A stretch of DNA of 64,000 nt. It comes from Ariolimax columbianus (taxonomy: Eukaryota > Mollusca > Gastropoda > Stylommatophora > Arionidae). Location: the NCBI GenBank assembly GCA_036924085.1, contig JAVGWX010000008.1, positions 50,513,019 to 50,577,018 on the forward strand. Direction: 5' to 3'. How positions within the stretch are numbered: the first letter of the stretch is position 1; every line of letters starts with the position of its first letter. Shown one piece after another: positions 22,990 to 35,200 of this stretch. Both the position numbers and the translations under genes were made by a program. Under the pieces are notes generated by a model. It saw nothing but the letters and a program-made list of their open reading frames with translations. It was not told the DNA's origin and made no database searches.

Positions 22990-23790
22990 GCAGCTATGAC
23001 ATAACAACAACAACATTTAGATGTAAAACAAGGAATGCATAAGGATATGTACTGTCTTCTTATTTGTTTAACATTTACAAAGAATAATTGACAACAGATA
23101 GAGGAAATACCAGGACTCTTCGATGGAGTGTCAATAAATAATCTCGTTTATGCGAATGGCGTCATTCTGGTAACTGAAAACGAACAAGAATATCAGGAAG
23201 TTGGGATTCTTCTTCTTCTTCGTTCGTTCTCAATCTCCCACTACCAAACCCTGAAAGGGCTTAAGTAGCAGAATGTAGTCCAGAGAACGGAATGCGTTGT
23301 GTCGTAGTTTACAGCTTGGCTGCGATATTTGCACCTTTCGGTCCAACACATCCGACTTCAGCAAGCATTTTTTGAGTACCGGGTTAACATTCCCTCTTCG
23401 ATCCCTTCTCCTTAGCCAGTCTGCCCTGCTACAGCCTGTTATCCAGGATCACCGCATGGAGGTGTAGAAGGGTCTTGGCAGCTATGGTTCGCTGGTCCTG
23501 ACGCTAGCAGTTAGCTATGGGTCGCTAACCACTGCAGCTCATGTGCTGCTCAGCATCTTGATCCCAGTTGGGATTCAACTAAAGAACAAAAGTCTGGTAT
23601 ATTCATTGGACATTAGCATAACACAAACTGTGGTAATTAGCAAAGTAGATGAGAAATCAGCTCTAAAAATAAAGATAAGAGGTCAAATACTAGAACACGC
23701 CAGGAGCTTCTCTTATTTGGAAAATATAATAAATTTATCAGGAAGACAATATGGGTGGTCAATCTGTTTTCACAAACATTATCATCATGT
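22990..23790 (+). pseudogene. LINE reverse transcriptase, decayed, split by SINE A
   Basis: Left part (to 23209) reads, with stops, VLSSYLFNIYKE (RT motif B region) and LVYANGVILVTENEQEYQE, where motif C YADD is YANG. Right part (from 23566) resumes with VGIQLKNKSLVYS and later LEHARSFSYLENIINLSGR, matching the LINE 'FKYLGS.I...G' block. Same lineage as 37195-37860, 51480-52400 and 60640-61800. Confidence 0.65.
23210..23565 (-). repeat. SINE A, copy 4, nested in LINE
   Basis: Starts with the reversed tail 'ttcttcttcttcgttcgttc' and ends 'catcttgatccc'. Perfect 11-bp TSD agttgggattc at 23199-23209 and 23566-23576. Removing element plus one TSD rejoins the LINE reading frame (YQEVGI | QLKNK). 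Confidence 0.92.
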
Positions 23791-24790
23791 AGCATGTCTT
23801 TTATAGAGATTTGCTTCCATTACAGTCTGTCTGAAAGAAACTCTTTCCCGTGCCAAAACTCTAACTTCCGCCACAGTTGTACCCAAGCACTCCTGGATAT
23901 CTTGGTGCCATCGACTTCTCATTTTACCCCTGCCTCTTGCCTGCCACCATACCTTCCATCACCGTTCTCTCAAGACCGTTGTGTCTCTTGATGTAACCAA
24001 AGTATTTACATTTTCTGGCCAAAATGGAATTGATAAACCAGTTCTCCTCTATGTTTAACTTTTGCAGAATGTCTGTATTTGTATTTTTCTCCGTCTAGAG
24101 CATTCTCAGGATCTTTCTGTAACATTTTGACTCGAAGGACTCAATTCTTTGTCTAGAAGTTTTGGTAATCGTCCATGATTTGCAGCTATAAGCTGCCACA
24201 GGAAAAACACAGGCTCTCAAGACTTTCACTTGTTTTGTAGGTGCTCTGCCATAATTTCTTCAGGCTGTTCAGCTTTTGTGTTGCCATAGCTAATCTTCTT
24301 ATTATATCAGTTGGAGCCATCTTTGTCAATTCTGGAGCCCAGATATTCAAAATGAGTTACCTGATCTATTTCCTCACCATCTTCTGTAAATTTATGTTGA
24401 CATCATGTTTTGTCAGTGGTCATTACCTTTGTTTTGTTTATTAACAGGTTTTGATCTTTACTGTTTCTGTTAACTACTGAAAGTAGCTGCTCTAGCCCTT
24501 CTGCACTTCTTCATAGTATCACAGTGTCATCTGCATATCATAACCCTGGAACCTCGTAACCGTCAATCGTAAATGGATCAAAACTTTCAATGTACTCATC
24601 TTCTCTAACGTTTTTCATTATACATTCCGCCTAGATGTTATATAAATAAGGTGAGAGGATACATCCATGTCTTACTCCCTTTTGTACTGCGAACCATTCT
24701 GATGTTTGCTCAGATACTCGGACAGCAGCTTATTGATCATGATATAACGTTTCAATGGCTTTCGCCAACATGAGTCATATATTGACTTAA
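23775..24790 (-). pseudogene. LINE (endonuclease-RT type), RT core to 3' end
   Basis: The minus strand encodes, with several stops, YADDTVIL at about 24530, then SAEGLEQLLSVVNRNSKDQN, the 'THFEYLGSRIDKDGSN' block and the 3' end 'MM' in a CAT-rich tail at 23780. It has an intact motif C but many nonsense changes elsewhere. Confidence 0.7.
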
Positions 24791-24799
24791 AAAATAATA

Positions 24800-25095
24800 A
24801 CTTAAAGCGTGATCTGACATAATCCTGAGTGGTCTGCCAAGATCTATGTGTATGACAAAGATAAGAAAAGCACCACTATCCCACAGAGAGCATGTCATAA
24901 GAGGCGACTAACTGTGTGATATGGCATAACACGGGCTATGGTTAGGTGGTTTGTTAAGAGCAGCATAGATCTAACAAGCTGTTGGTCTACCTTGTTTTAG
25001 TGTTTGAGTCTATTAAGATGGACTCACACATCAGTTAACCACCCTCCAGGAAACTGGTTGTATACAGACACTGCAGAGTCTTTTAAATCAGTATA
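24800..25095 (+). repeat. repeat ending in the CR1-like LINE 3' tail
   Basis: Ends with 'ggttgtatacagacactgca' + 'gagtcttttaaatcagtata' (25050-25095), the same tail as the CR1-like LINE at 59310-59385. The preceding 250 bp are non-coding: either 3' UTR or a SINE that borrowed the tail. Confidence 0.5.
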
Positions 25096-25397
25096 AAGAC
25101 GTTAAGTCAAGTTTTGTATACTTGTCACTACTGTGTAAAAATGTGAACAATTAACAAAACACTTGGTCAAATAAATTGATGCCTTTGAAATGTGGATATA
25201 TAGAAGATTAGGGCACATATCATAGAAAGACAGACCCCCACCCCTTCCCCAAAAAACAAACAAGTAAAATTTTTTTTTAAAACAACAAATAAAGAACTGT
25301 TGGAGAAATTTGGGACACATAGAGAATTGGTGAACAAAATCAGTCTGGCAGTTATGATATTTTGGTTCACATCAAAAGACATAACAACTTAACTGTA

Positions 25398-25810
25398 TGG
25401 GATCAAGATGTGGAGCAGCGCATGAGCTGCAGTGGTCAGCGATCCATAGCTGACTGCTAACTTTAGGGCTGGCGAGCTGCCAAGACCCTTTTACACCTCC
25501 ACTCGGTGATCTTGGATAACAGGCTGCAGCAGGGCAGACTGGCTAAGGAGAAGGGATCGAAGAGGGAATGCTAACCCGGTACTCAAAAAATGTTTGCTGA
25601 AGTCGGATGTGTTGGACCGAAAGGTGCAAATATCGCAGTCAAGATGTAAACTACAACACAACGCATTCCGTTCTCTGGACTTCATTCTGCTACTTGAGCC
25701 TTTTCAGGGCTTGGTAGCGGGAGATTGAGAACGAACGAAGCGAAGCCAAGCCAACTTAACTGTAGAAAAGGGCTTGGTAGCGGGAGATTGAGAGCGAACA
25801 AAGCCAAGCC
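25398..25810 (+). repeat. SINE A, copy 5, with duplicated tail
   Basis: Full-length element (25398-25752) followed by a second tail fragment (25765-25810: 'ggcttggtagcgggagattg' to 'aagccaagcc'). The 12-bp TSD aacttaactgta occurs three times: 25386-25397, 25753-25764 and 25811-25822. Right of the last TSD the host is the reversed CR1-like tail ('ttatactggtttagaaggct'). Confidence 0.9.
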
Positions 25811-25859
25811 AACTTAACTGTATTATACTGGTTTAGAAGGCTCTACAGAGTCAGTATAC

Positions 25860-26240
25860 ATCTTGTTGAAAACATTACCGGAAGTAGAGGAGGAGTGCGT
25901 ACCAGAGGTCAGCAACGCTATAAGTAGGAAAATAACATCAAAAGATGGACAGGGAAAACCAAGGCAACTTGCACGATCAAAGCAGGATACAGATGACGAT
26001 GGAGATCATTTAACTTAATTAAATTAAGTTAATTGCTGACGATCTTCAATGAGGAGATGGCACTTGAACTGAACTGTCACAGTACACAATTTTTGTATAC
26101 GCAGTGTCCTCCACTATCAAGGTCAATAATTCAGAGAATAAGATTCAGATTGAAAGGAGTAGCCTGGCCTTCACAATTGTTATTCGTGATATTAACAGAT
26201 TATAAAACTTGATCATTGATGTGAATATTAGACAACAAGC
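25860..26240 (+). other. sequence upstream of PET100
   Basis: No gene seen; includes a palindromic 'tttaacttaattaaattaag' near 26010. The promoter and 5' UTR of PET100 should lie here, but no TATA-like or initiator element can be singled out. Confidence 0.3.
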
Positions 26241-29200
26241 ATGGGTGGATGGCAAATGGAAGTGTTTAGGGTGAGCTTAATTTAACTGTCTGTTATTAGT
26301 GAATGTTAAAATCAGAGGCTTGTTACTTGCACTGCGCAGTAAGAGTAGTGCTTGTTTTTAAATATACCACCATGAACTGACCATGTTCAATCAATCATTC
26401 AATGTTCCGTTTTAGTTAGTAGAAGATGATTGTTAATTGATACTTGAGTTTATAGTAATAAATAGTTTCACATAAGAGAACTACAGTAACTAATTTTAAA
26501 TAAAGGACAGTTGATTACTTTATTTATAGATGCAAACTAGCCAAAAGGCAAAGGTTTGTCATTCATAATGATATTTATAATCTGCAACGACCGGGCCGAC
26601 GCCTTTTCGGCTTCTGGCACTGTAGCCGATGATGAACCAGCAATGAGCAATCTGCAATGCACAAATTGCAAGGTTTCGCACATTTTGAAATCATACACGG
26701 GCCCAGCAGAGAAGGTGAAGGCCACACGAGAAGACGGAACGGAGCAGAAGTGTGTACAATCAGCAAGCTACAGGAATCACAAGTATTTGCACTACTCTAG
26801 TATAGCAGTAGAGTAGTAGTAGTACTCTTCCCCATTTCTTGAGAGAATGAGCAACTATAATATTATGATGGAAATGGACCTGCCAGGAGTGCAACGACAT
26901 CAATTCTTAACAGAATAAAACTTTTAAAACAGAATGAAATTTATATAGAATGGATCACAATATCATCACTGTGGAGTATTGACTGTGGTAGTGTCCTGTG
27001 TGAAAAGTACACAAACAATTTTTTAAATGATAGATGTCAGTATGAAGGTAAGTGACCACGATTATACAATGAGCAACATTCTGTATTAGTCTAGTAAGTT
27101 CTTGTGTATACTGAGAATGTTGGTGTATTATGCTTTTTATTCATTGCTATACCAACTGGCGTAGGTGAACATGGGTCTCCACATTTCCCATTTCTACTAC
27201 AGTTATCACCAGTTTTGATTTACTGATCTACTTTTTGATGAACCATTTATTCAAAATATCCTTCATAATTTTATTGTACCTTCTCGCAACTGATCTAAAG
27301 TTTAATTAAAAAATGTGTTCCAGAACAAAATAACACCCCCCCCCACAAGAATGGGACCTTACTATACATATCGTATATACCAACTAGTCTTCTTCTTCAG
27401 CGTTCATCATGGAAAGGACGTTGTGTCATAGTTTACAGCGAGACTCCAATATATGTGCATTTCGACCCAACACATCCGGTTTCAGCTGACTCATTAGGGT
27501 ACCTGGTTCGCCTTCCCATTGTGATCCATATTCTCTTAGTCAGACTACACTCGTGCAGCCTGTTCTCAGGGCCTCTGCTTACAGGCAAAATAGGGTTTTG
27601 GTCAGCTCTGGTTCCATAACCCTGATGCTAGCAGCCAGCTATGAGTCGCTGGCTGCTATCAGCTCATTCACTGTGCTGCATTCGGCCCCATGCCAACTAG
27701 TAAGAATTGAGACATGGTGTCATCATAGCAGTTGAACCTGCTGGTACCCTGTAGCAAAGCATGTATACTCTCTTGCAGTGGTGGTTTTTTGTAGTACTTT
27801 GTATTACATGTTAAGGTTGCCAGCCTCACATACAATCCCCTCAGATTTGTACTTATGTTACCAGCCATTACATTTATTTATGTGAGAGCTCGGAAACAAG
27901 TGTTTAACCAAAATGTTTTTTGCAGATGGCTGTATATGTCTCATTTCCAGTTGGACTGTTTTACTTTTTCAATCAACCTTCATTTTTTGAGAATTGGATG
28001 ATGGAAAAGAGAGTGAGTTAATCTAATAACCATATTTTTTATTTATTTATTAATTTGCCACATTGTTGAGATAATGCCTTTCACATGTGCAGCCAGCGAT
28101 GCATCCTCAGTCTCCTGTAGTTGGATCTTGTCCGCAATGTCGAGATCTCTGCAATGACAAGTCTTCCTTCCATCTCAGATACTCTGATTTGCCGCCGCCT
28201 GTCTGTGTTCGGACATGTGGTTCGACTGGGCCAGGAAGTTCCTGCTCACCAGATCATGCTTAAATCAGTCATGTGTAACAACGGTTTCCCACTGGCTGGG
28301 TGGAGGCGTGGGAACGGCCGCCCCCATTATACATGGCTTCGGCAGATAGTCTCTCCTTCGGCATTGAACGAGGTTTGGCTACAAGCCTCAGCAGCTAGAC
28401 ATGGTAGTGATCGGGCCTTAGATTTCTAGGCGAATATTACTTTATTATTGAGATAATAATTGTAAGAATTAGAGATGTGAACTGTGTATATGGACCAATG
28501 TTTCAAAGTTATCTGTTGCAAAAGTTCATAAATAAGTGTTGTGAAAAATGCTGTAGATTGGAGAAATTCATGGAAGCAATGGTGGGGTTACAGAAGGACG
28601 AAGCACAATCATTGTATTTTTTGGATATTAAGAAAGGTTTCTTCTTTTTCTGTCAACCATTTGGTGATGCACTGCATTTAACTGATGATTCTGTGGCAAA
28701 GTGGTTAAGCCGTCAGCCTCGTGATCAGTTGGTGTGGGTTAGACTCTGGACTCAGCCGTCTTTTTCATGGGTGCTTGATGCGGAGTCCCCTGCATCTCGT
28801 AGTCGTCCCCTAGTCGTCTTGTCCTTGACTTGCCACTGGGGTAGGGTGGCTCGAGACGAGAGAGTGAGGATAAAAAGTAGCGCAGTTAATCCTTACTAAA
28901 AATAGCGCTAGCAAATAAATTATGCCATCATCGTCCACGATGGACGGCGGCCTTTGCCCTTAACTTACTCTAACCATCGTTTAGGAAAGGCTGCTTCTTG
29001 TCATTTTCATTGTGTTTTCGTGGCAATAGTTTCTACGTGATGAGATTGTGTTCCCAACCCCATACACAACCTTTATGACATGTATGGAAGGAATCAGTGG
29101 TCCTGTTTTGTTTGCCTCGGGAACCATACAGGTGAAGAAATGTTTAATTTCATTTATATTTACTACCCTACTATCCTGAGCTGGGAAAAAAGACTGTTTC

Positions 29201-32200
29201 ATGGCAGTCTGGCAAATGAGGTGAGGGATCGGCGTGATCCCCATTGTAGTAAACAACATGCAGATGAAGCCAAGCATAGCATATCCGTCTGTAGGATCCT
29301 GGCCCACCTTCATCAGCATGCTCTGGATGTGAGGAAAGCTACTGCCACCTAACACCCTTTTCAGTGTGCACAAACGAATGTTCATACTCATTGTGGACAT
29401 TCAATAATAACAACCCTGAGCTGAGAATATGATGCAACACAAAGGCTAGACATTCAACAATAACAACCCTGAGCTGAGAATATGATGCAACACAAAGGCT
29501 AGACATTCAACAATAACAACCCTGAGCTGAGAATATGATGCAACACAAAGGCTAGACATTCAACAATAACAACCCTGAGCTGAGAATATGATGCAACACA
29601 AAGGCTAGACATTCAACAATAACAACCCTGAGCTGAGAATATGATGCAACACAAAGGCTAGACATTCAACAATAACAACCCTGAGCTGAGAATATGATGC
29701 AACACAAAGGCTAGACATTCAACAATAACAACCCTGAGCTGAGAATATGATGCAACACAAAGGCTAGACATTCAACAATAACAACCCTGAGCTGAGAATA
29801 TGATGCAACACAAAGGCTAGTAATTTCCAAACAGAGCAGTGGCAAATATTGTTCAATAATGTAGTATTTATATAAGCACTCCGAATGCATATGTCCTTCT
29901 TCAATCAACTGATGCTATGCTTCCAGCCCAGAGGTTCACGAAGGAGACCGTGTTTCAGGTCTTCACCGGTCCCCTTAGCTTTTCAAGCATGGTCGCTCAC
30001 CCGGGCCAGACTGCCTCTTTTTGGTCTGCAGAAGTGGGGCAGCCCTGCAGGATATGCTCTGGTGTTTGCTTGGGACACATGTACTAAATGGTGGATAGGA
30101 AAGTGTAGTAACAGGCACCTCACAGTCGACAGATGAAGGATGTTGTTTTATTAGTGCTTTGCTTACTTTGATAAATAAATCTGTTTCTTAAAGATAACTA
30201 TCATTTCCATCATCTAGCTATCTTTGCTTATCTATTTAGTCTTGCTTTCTGTGACTAGTTTTCAATGCTACCAATCTTTGCTCCCCTTTCGGGCCACGGT
30301 AACACTCAGCCCATATATACTGTAGTAATTATCTTATATAACTGCAGCGCATGAGCTGCAGTGGTCAGCGAACCAAAGCTGCCAAGACCCTTCACCTCCA
30401 CACAGTGATCCTGGATAACAGGCTGCAGCAGTGCAAATATCGCAGTCAAGCTGTAAACTACGACACAACGCATTCCGTTCGCTTGACTACATTCTGCTAC
30501 TTAAGCCCTTTCAGGGTTTGGTAGTGGGAGATTGAGAACGAATGAAACTAAGCCATATAACTTTTCATGAAGACTGTATTAACAGTTTTCCGTAACCAGG
30601 TTTGACTTTCCTTATTAAGTTATAAATTATTTCTGTTATGTTCAGCAGTTGATAGTTCTGGCATTTTCTATGGGTCAAATATATCAGATGTTTTTACTGT
30701 TTCCTTTTATCACTCATTCAATCATTTCTTCTGTTTTTACATTTTCTATTAGTTTTCCTATGACTTTGTTTTATTGTGTCTTCTCACTACCACTTTAGAC
30801 TCACCATTGTATGTTTCACTGTTATACATTTGCTGTTTTTTGTCTTGTTTCAGGCATAGTAAAAATTCAGTTTAACATGCCAGTATGGCATACTAGGAAT
30901 ATGGTGTAAGGCCCATATTTTTCTTGACCATCAGCACACCAGGGGCGATGTGGTAAATATCACACTGGCTACATTTACTTTCCCAGATTATTCTGGTATC
31001 AAATTTTTTTTAAAGGCTGGTTTGGCTTGGCTTCGCTTGTTCTCAATCTCCCGCTAACAAACCCTGAAAGGGCTTAAGTAGCAGAAAGTAGTCCAGAGAA
31101 CGGAATGCGTTGTGTCATAGTTTACAGCTTGACTGCGATATTTGCACCTTTCGGTCCAACACATCTGACTTCAGCAAGCATTTTTTGAGTACCGGGTTAG
31201 CATTCCCTCTTCGATCCCTTCTCCTTAGCGAGTCTGCCCTGCTGCAGCCTGTTATCCAGGATCACCGCGTGGAGGTGTAGAAGGATCTTGGCAGCTCTGG
31301 CCCTGACACTAGCAGTCAGCTTCGGGTCGCTGACCACTGCAGCTCATGCGCTGCTCAACATCTTGATCCCGGCTGATTTGGCCACATGAGCTGTTCCTTT
31401 TGCAATCACAAAAATCCCGGACCAACTGCGAATTGAACCTTGATCGCAGGCTTTGGAAGCCAGTACACTAACCATTGTGCTAGCCTTGGCTCCCTATTTC
31501 AGGCATAAAGTTAGATATTGACTGAAGTGTTTGCTTCTTAATATCTTCTTCGTTGTTGATCCTGAAAAGGACGTTTTATTACATTCTGTCATAGTTTACA
31601 TCGAGGCTGCGATATCTGTACCTTTCAGACCAATACAGCTGGTTTCAGCATGGCACATTGTTGAGACCAGGTTTGCTTTCCCTCTTCGATATTTATTCTC
31701 TCTGCCAAGTTACATGCACGCAGCCTGTTTCCAGGGCCACCACTTGGAGTCAGTGACTGCTGACATCTTCTTCACTGCGTCTTTGGTCCCATCTCTTATT
31801 TTCTATCATTTATCATCAAAACCTTTTCAGCTCCCTGTGGAGCACAGATCTTCAACAAATACATCATACATTGACCTGGGATCAAGATGCTGAGCAGTGC
31901 ATGAGCTGCAGCGGTCAATGACCCATAGCTGATTGATAGTGCCAATGCCAGTGAACCAGAGCTGCCAAGATTCTTCTTCACCTCCACGCGGTGATCCTGG
32001 ATAACAGGCTGCAGCAGAGCAGACTGGCTAAGGGAAAGGATCAAAGAGGGAAGGCTAATACGGTACTCAGAAATGCCCACTGAAGTCGGATGTGTCGGAC
32101 CAAAAGGTGCAAATATCGCAGTTAAGCTGTAAACTATGACACAACGCATTCCCTTCTCCGGACAACATCCTACTACTTGCAAAGTCCTTTTCAAGGCTTG

Positions 32201-35200
32201 GTAGCGGGAGATTGAAAACAAACGAAGAAGAAGAAACATTGACCTGACCATATCTGTTAAAGTTTTCAGCTTCTATAGGATAGGATAGTCAGCCCTCATT
32301 AGTTGTCTCTGTACAACAAGTCTAGGTTACAGTGCTACTATTTTTTGCTCCCCGTTGGGACGTCAGTACCATTTGGCCCATATATACTGTAGTAATTATC
32401 TGGGGATTCCGTGGCGAAGTGGTTAAGCCGTCGGCCTCGTGATCAGGTGATGTGGGCTCAACTCCGGACTCCGCTGTCTTTTTCACGGGTGCTTGATGCG
32501 GAGTCCCCTGCATCTCATAGTCGCCCCTAGTCATCTTGTCCTTGACTTGCCACTGGGGTCGGGCGGCATGAGATGAGAGAGTGAGGATAAAAGTAGTGCA
32601 GTTAATCCTTACTAAAAATAACGCTAGCAAAATTAATTATGCCATCATCATATATGATGGACGGCGGACTTTGCCTTTATATAACTTTTCATCAAAATTA
32701 ATTTGATATGTAATACAAAAATTATTTGTAACAAGGTGTATGTAATATATTTCAGGCAACGATTTTCCCTCCTTGTGACCCAAAAGCAGTAAGTATAATA
32801 CTCTATCAATTTGGTGCTAGGGTGCAAAATATAAAATATACACAGTGACTTTTTTTTGTTTGTTTTGCGTTTGCGTTTATTTTCTCTAATCCCCAAGGCG
32901 GTGTGCGTTGCACTGTGGTTTTTATTTTGCGCCTGTTGGCCCAGTGCATCCGACTTCAGCATGCATTTTATGTAAGGGTCTGCTTCCTCCTGCATTTTGT
33001 AAGGGTTTGCTTCCCCGGGGTAACGGCCGGTGCTGTGAATGGGGATCGAACCCAGCACCTTCTGGTTGTGAGCCGTGTCACTTAACCACTAGGCCATGCC
33101 GTCCCCACACAGTGACTTACAATCAGATTTGATTGCTTATATTTCTCAGGTAGTATGCCTCAAATAGAGTAGATGCTTAAGAATACTGTAGTATAATGTT
33201 TAATAGATTACGTCACATGTTCAGACAACCTTACAGCCAGTCTTAGGTCTTATCAACCAAATGATGAGGATGAATATTTAGGCTTCTTTCCCTATATAAT
33301 TAAATTCTAGCACTGTCAGAGAGAGAGAGAGAGTTATTCTAAATAATAGCTAAACATAATATTCACTAATGCAACAAGGTGGCGACCCCGGCTACATCAA
33401 AGTTCCAAACCTTCCATCACTCAGCTGTGATATCAATACAAGATGGGATCCACCAGGGATATACTATTTCACTGAACCTATTCTCCACGTGCTTGGAATC
33501 AGTCATCGGTTGTTGATCGTGGATGATGTAGTGCTGATCACAGAGTCAGCTGTTGATTGTGGATGATGTAGTGCTGATCACAGAGTCAGCTGTTGATTGT
33601 GGATGATGTAGTGCTGATCACAGAGTCAGCTGTTGATTGTGGATGATGTAGTGCTGATCACAGAGTCAGCTGCGGAAACCAATTGTATGTTTGATATGCT
33701 CAACAAAGAGAGCAGGGCTAGAAGTGATTATCTCCAAGACAAAAGTCATGCACAAATGTTTCACCCATTGTGACCCAGTCAACCTCGATGAGAAAAACTT
33801 GGAAGACTTCTAGGAATACTGCTATCTTGGATGGCTCCTCAACATGCAGAATAATTTAGAACCAAAGCTAACAAGACATCGCAATGCATGCTGGGTGGCC
33901 TTCTTGTTTATCAAGACAGTCGTGGATGGTCGCTGGGATCAGACTCTACACGTTTCTCCTTTCAACTCCACTGTTCTTCCTGCAATGTATATGTTGTTGA
34001 AACATAGACACTTACAAAAGCAACGGAGTACAAACTGCGAGTGGCCAATAGATTCAACAAGTGAAGGAAACTGTACAAGTGGCAGTGGAAATGAGTGAGA
34101 AACTACAAGACAGTCTCTGTACTGAAATCACTGGGGTAAGAGAAATAGACAACATGGAGTGGAAAGACAAAGGTTTATTACCCTGTAAACTCTTGATATT
34201 CAACAGTCAATCAATGTTATCAAGGTTGGTTGCAATGGATTTCAAGCATATTCTAACTGTTGCTCTTACGGTGCAATCTGGCGGACTTTTTCTAGTTCCA
34301 TCTCGTGATGTTATCTAACAACTTACAACATTGTCTGCCTCTTGGGTGACAGCCTTCCACATTACCCTCTAGAAGTCTTCATCTACATGGTATACTTTGT
34401 GACCTTAATATCTCAACTGTGACCCTGATTTCTGACAGCAGTTTTCTACCCATCCCCAATATTTTCAGTACTTCCACATTTGTTTTCTTTGCTTTCCACG
34501 AAACATGGTCCAATCTTCTATTAACCCACATCTCGATTCTCCTTTCCTGCCTGTTTATTCAATGTCCATGTTTCCAAGACATAGAGTAGCGATGAGTACA
34601 CGTAACACTTGACCATTCTCTTTTTCAAATTCTGATTTATCTGCCTGGATGTCAGTATGTGTCGCATGTTGGCGAATACTGTCTTCGTCAAATTTATCCT
34701 CCGATTTATTTTCCGCAGCTGCCCCATTACTTTATTGTATGATCCTGATAGGATAAACTCTATCTGTTCCAGTACGAGGTCTATAATAAATAGCAATAAT
34801 TAAAATCAATAAAAAGATTATTGGCAATTATTACGCAGTGAATTTATAATTGACTGATCATACTAACGTACATTGCCCTGAAGATAAAATAAGGATAAAG
34901 TTTGAAAAAGGTTGTTTTGGACTGACATAAATAGGAAAAAAATATGATGTGGATGTAGCTGAAATGGATATGAGGAATTGTCATGTATCTATGAAGACAT
35001 GTGCTCCACAGGGAGCTGATATGTTTTGATTGATTAATGGGGGACAAAATGCAGCAGTGAAAGATCTGACAGCAGCCACGATGCATAGTTCTCTGCTTGT
35101 GTCAGGGCCAGTGAACCATAACTGACCAAGACCATATTGTGCTTACAAGTTGCGGCCATGGAAACAGAATGCAATCATGCAGAAGAAAATAGGGATTGAA

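Noticed and set aside
26537..26816. Overlapping ORFs on both strands in PET100 intron 1
   Set aside because: No similarity, no splice context, mutual overlap typical of chance.
29397..29820. Regular direct repeats resembling a CRISPR array
   Set aside because: Units are contiguous and identical with no unique spacers, and the genome is eukaryotic; it is a minisatellite.
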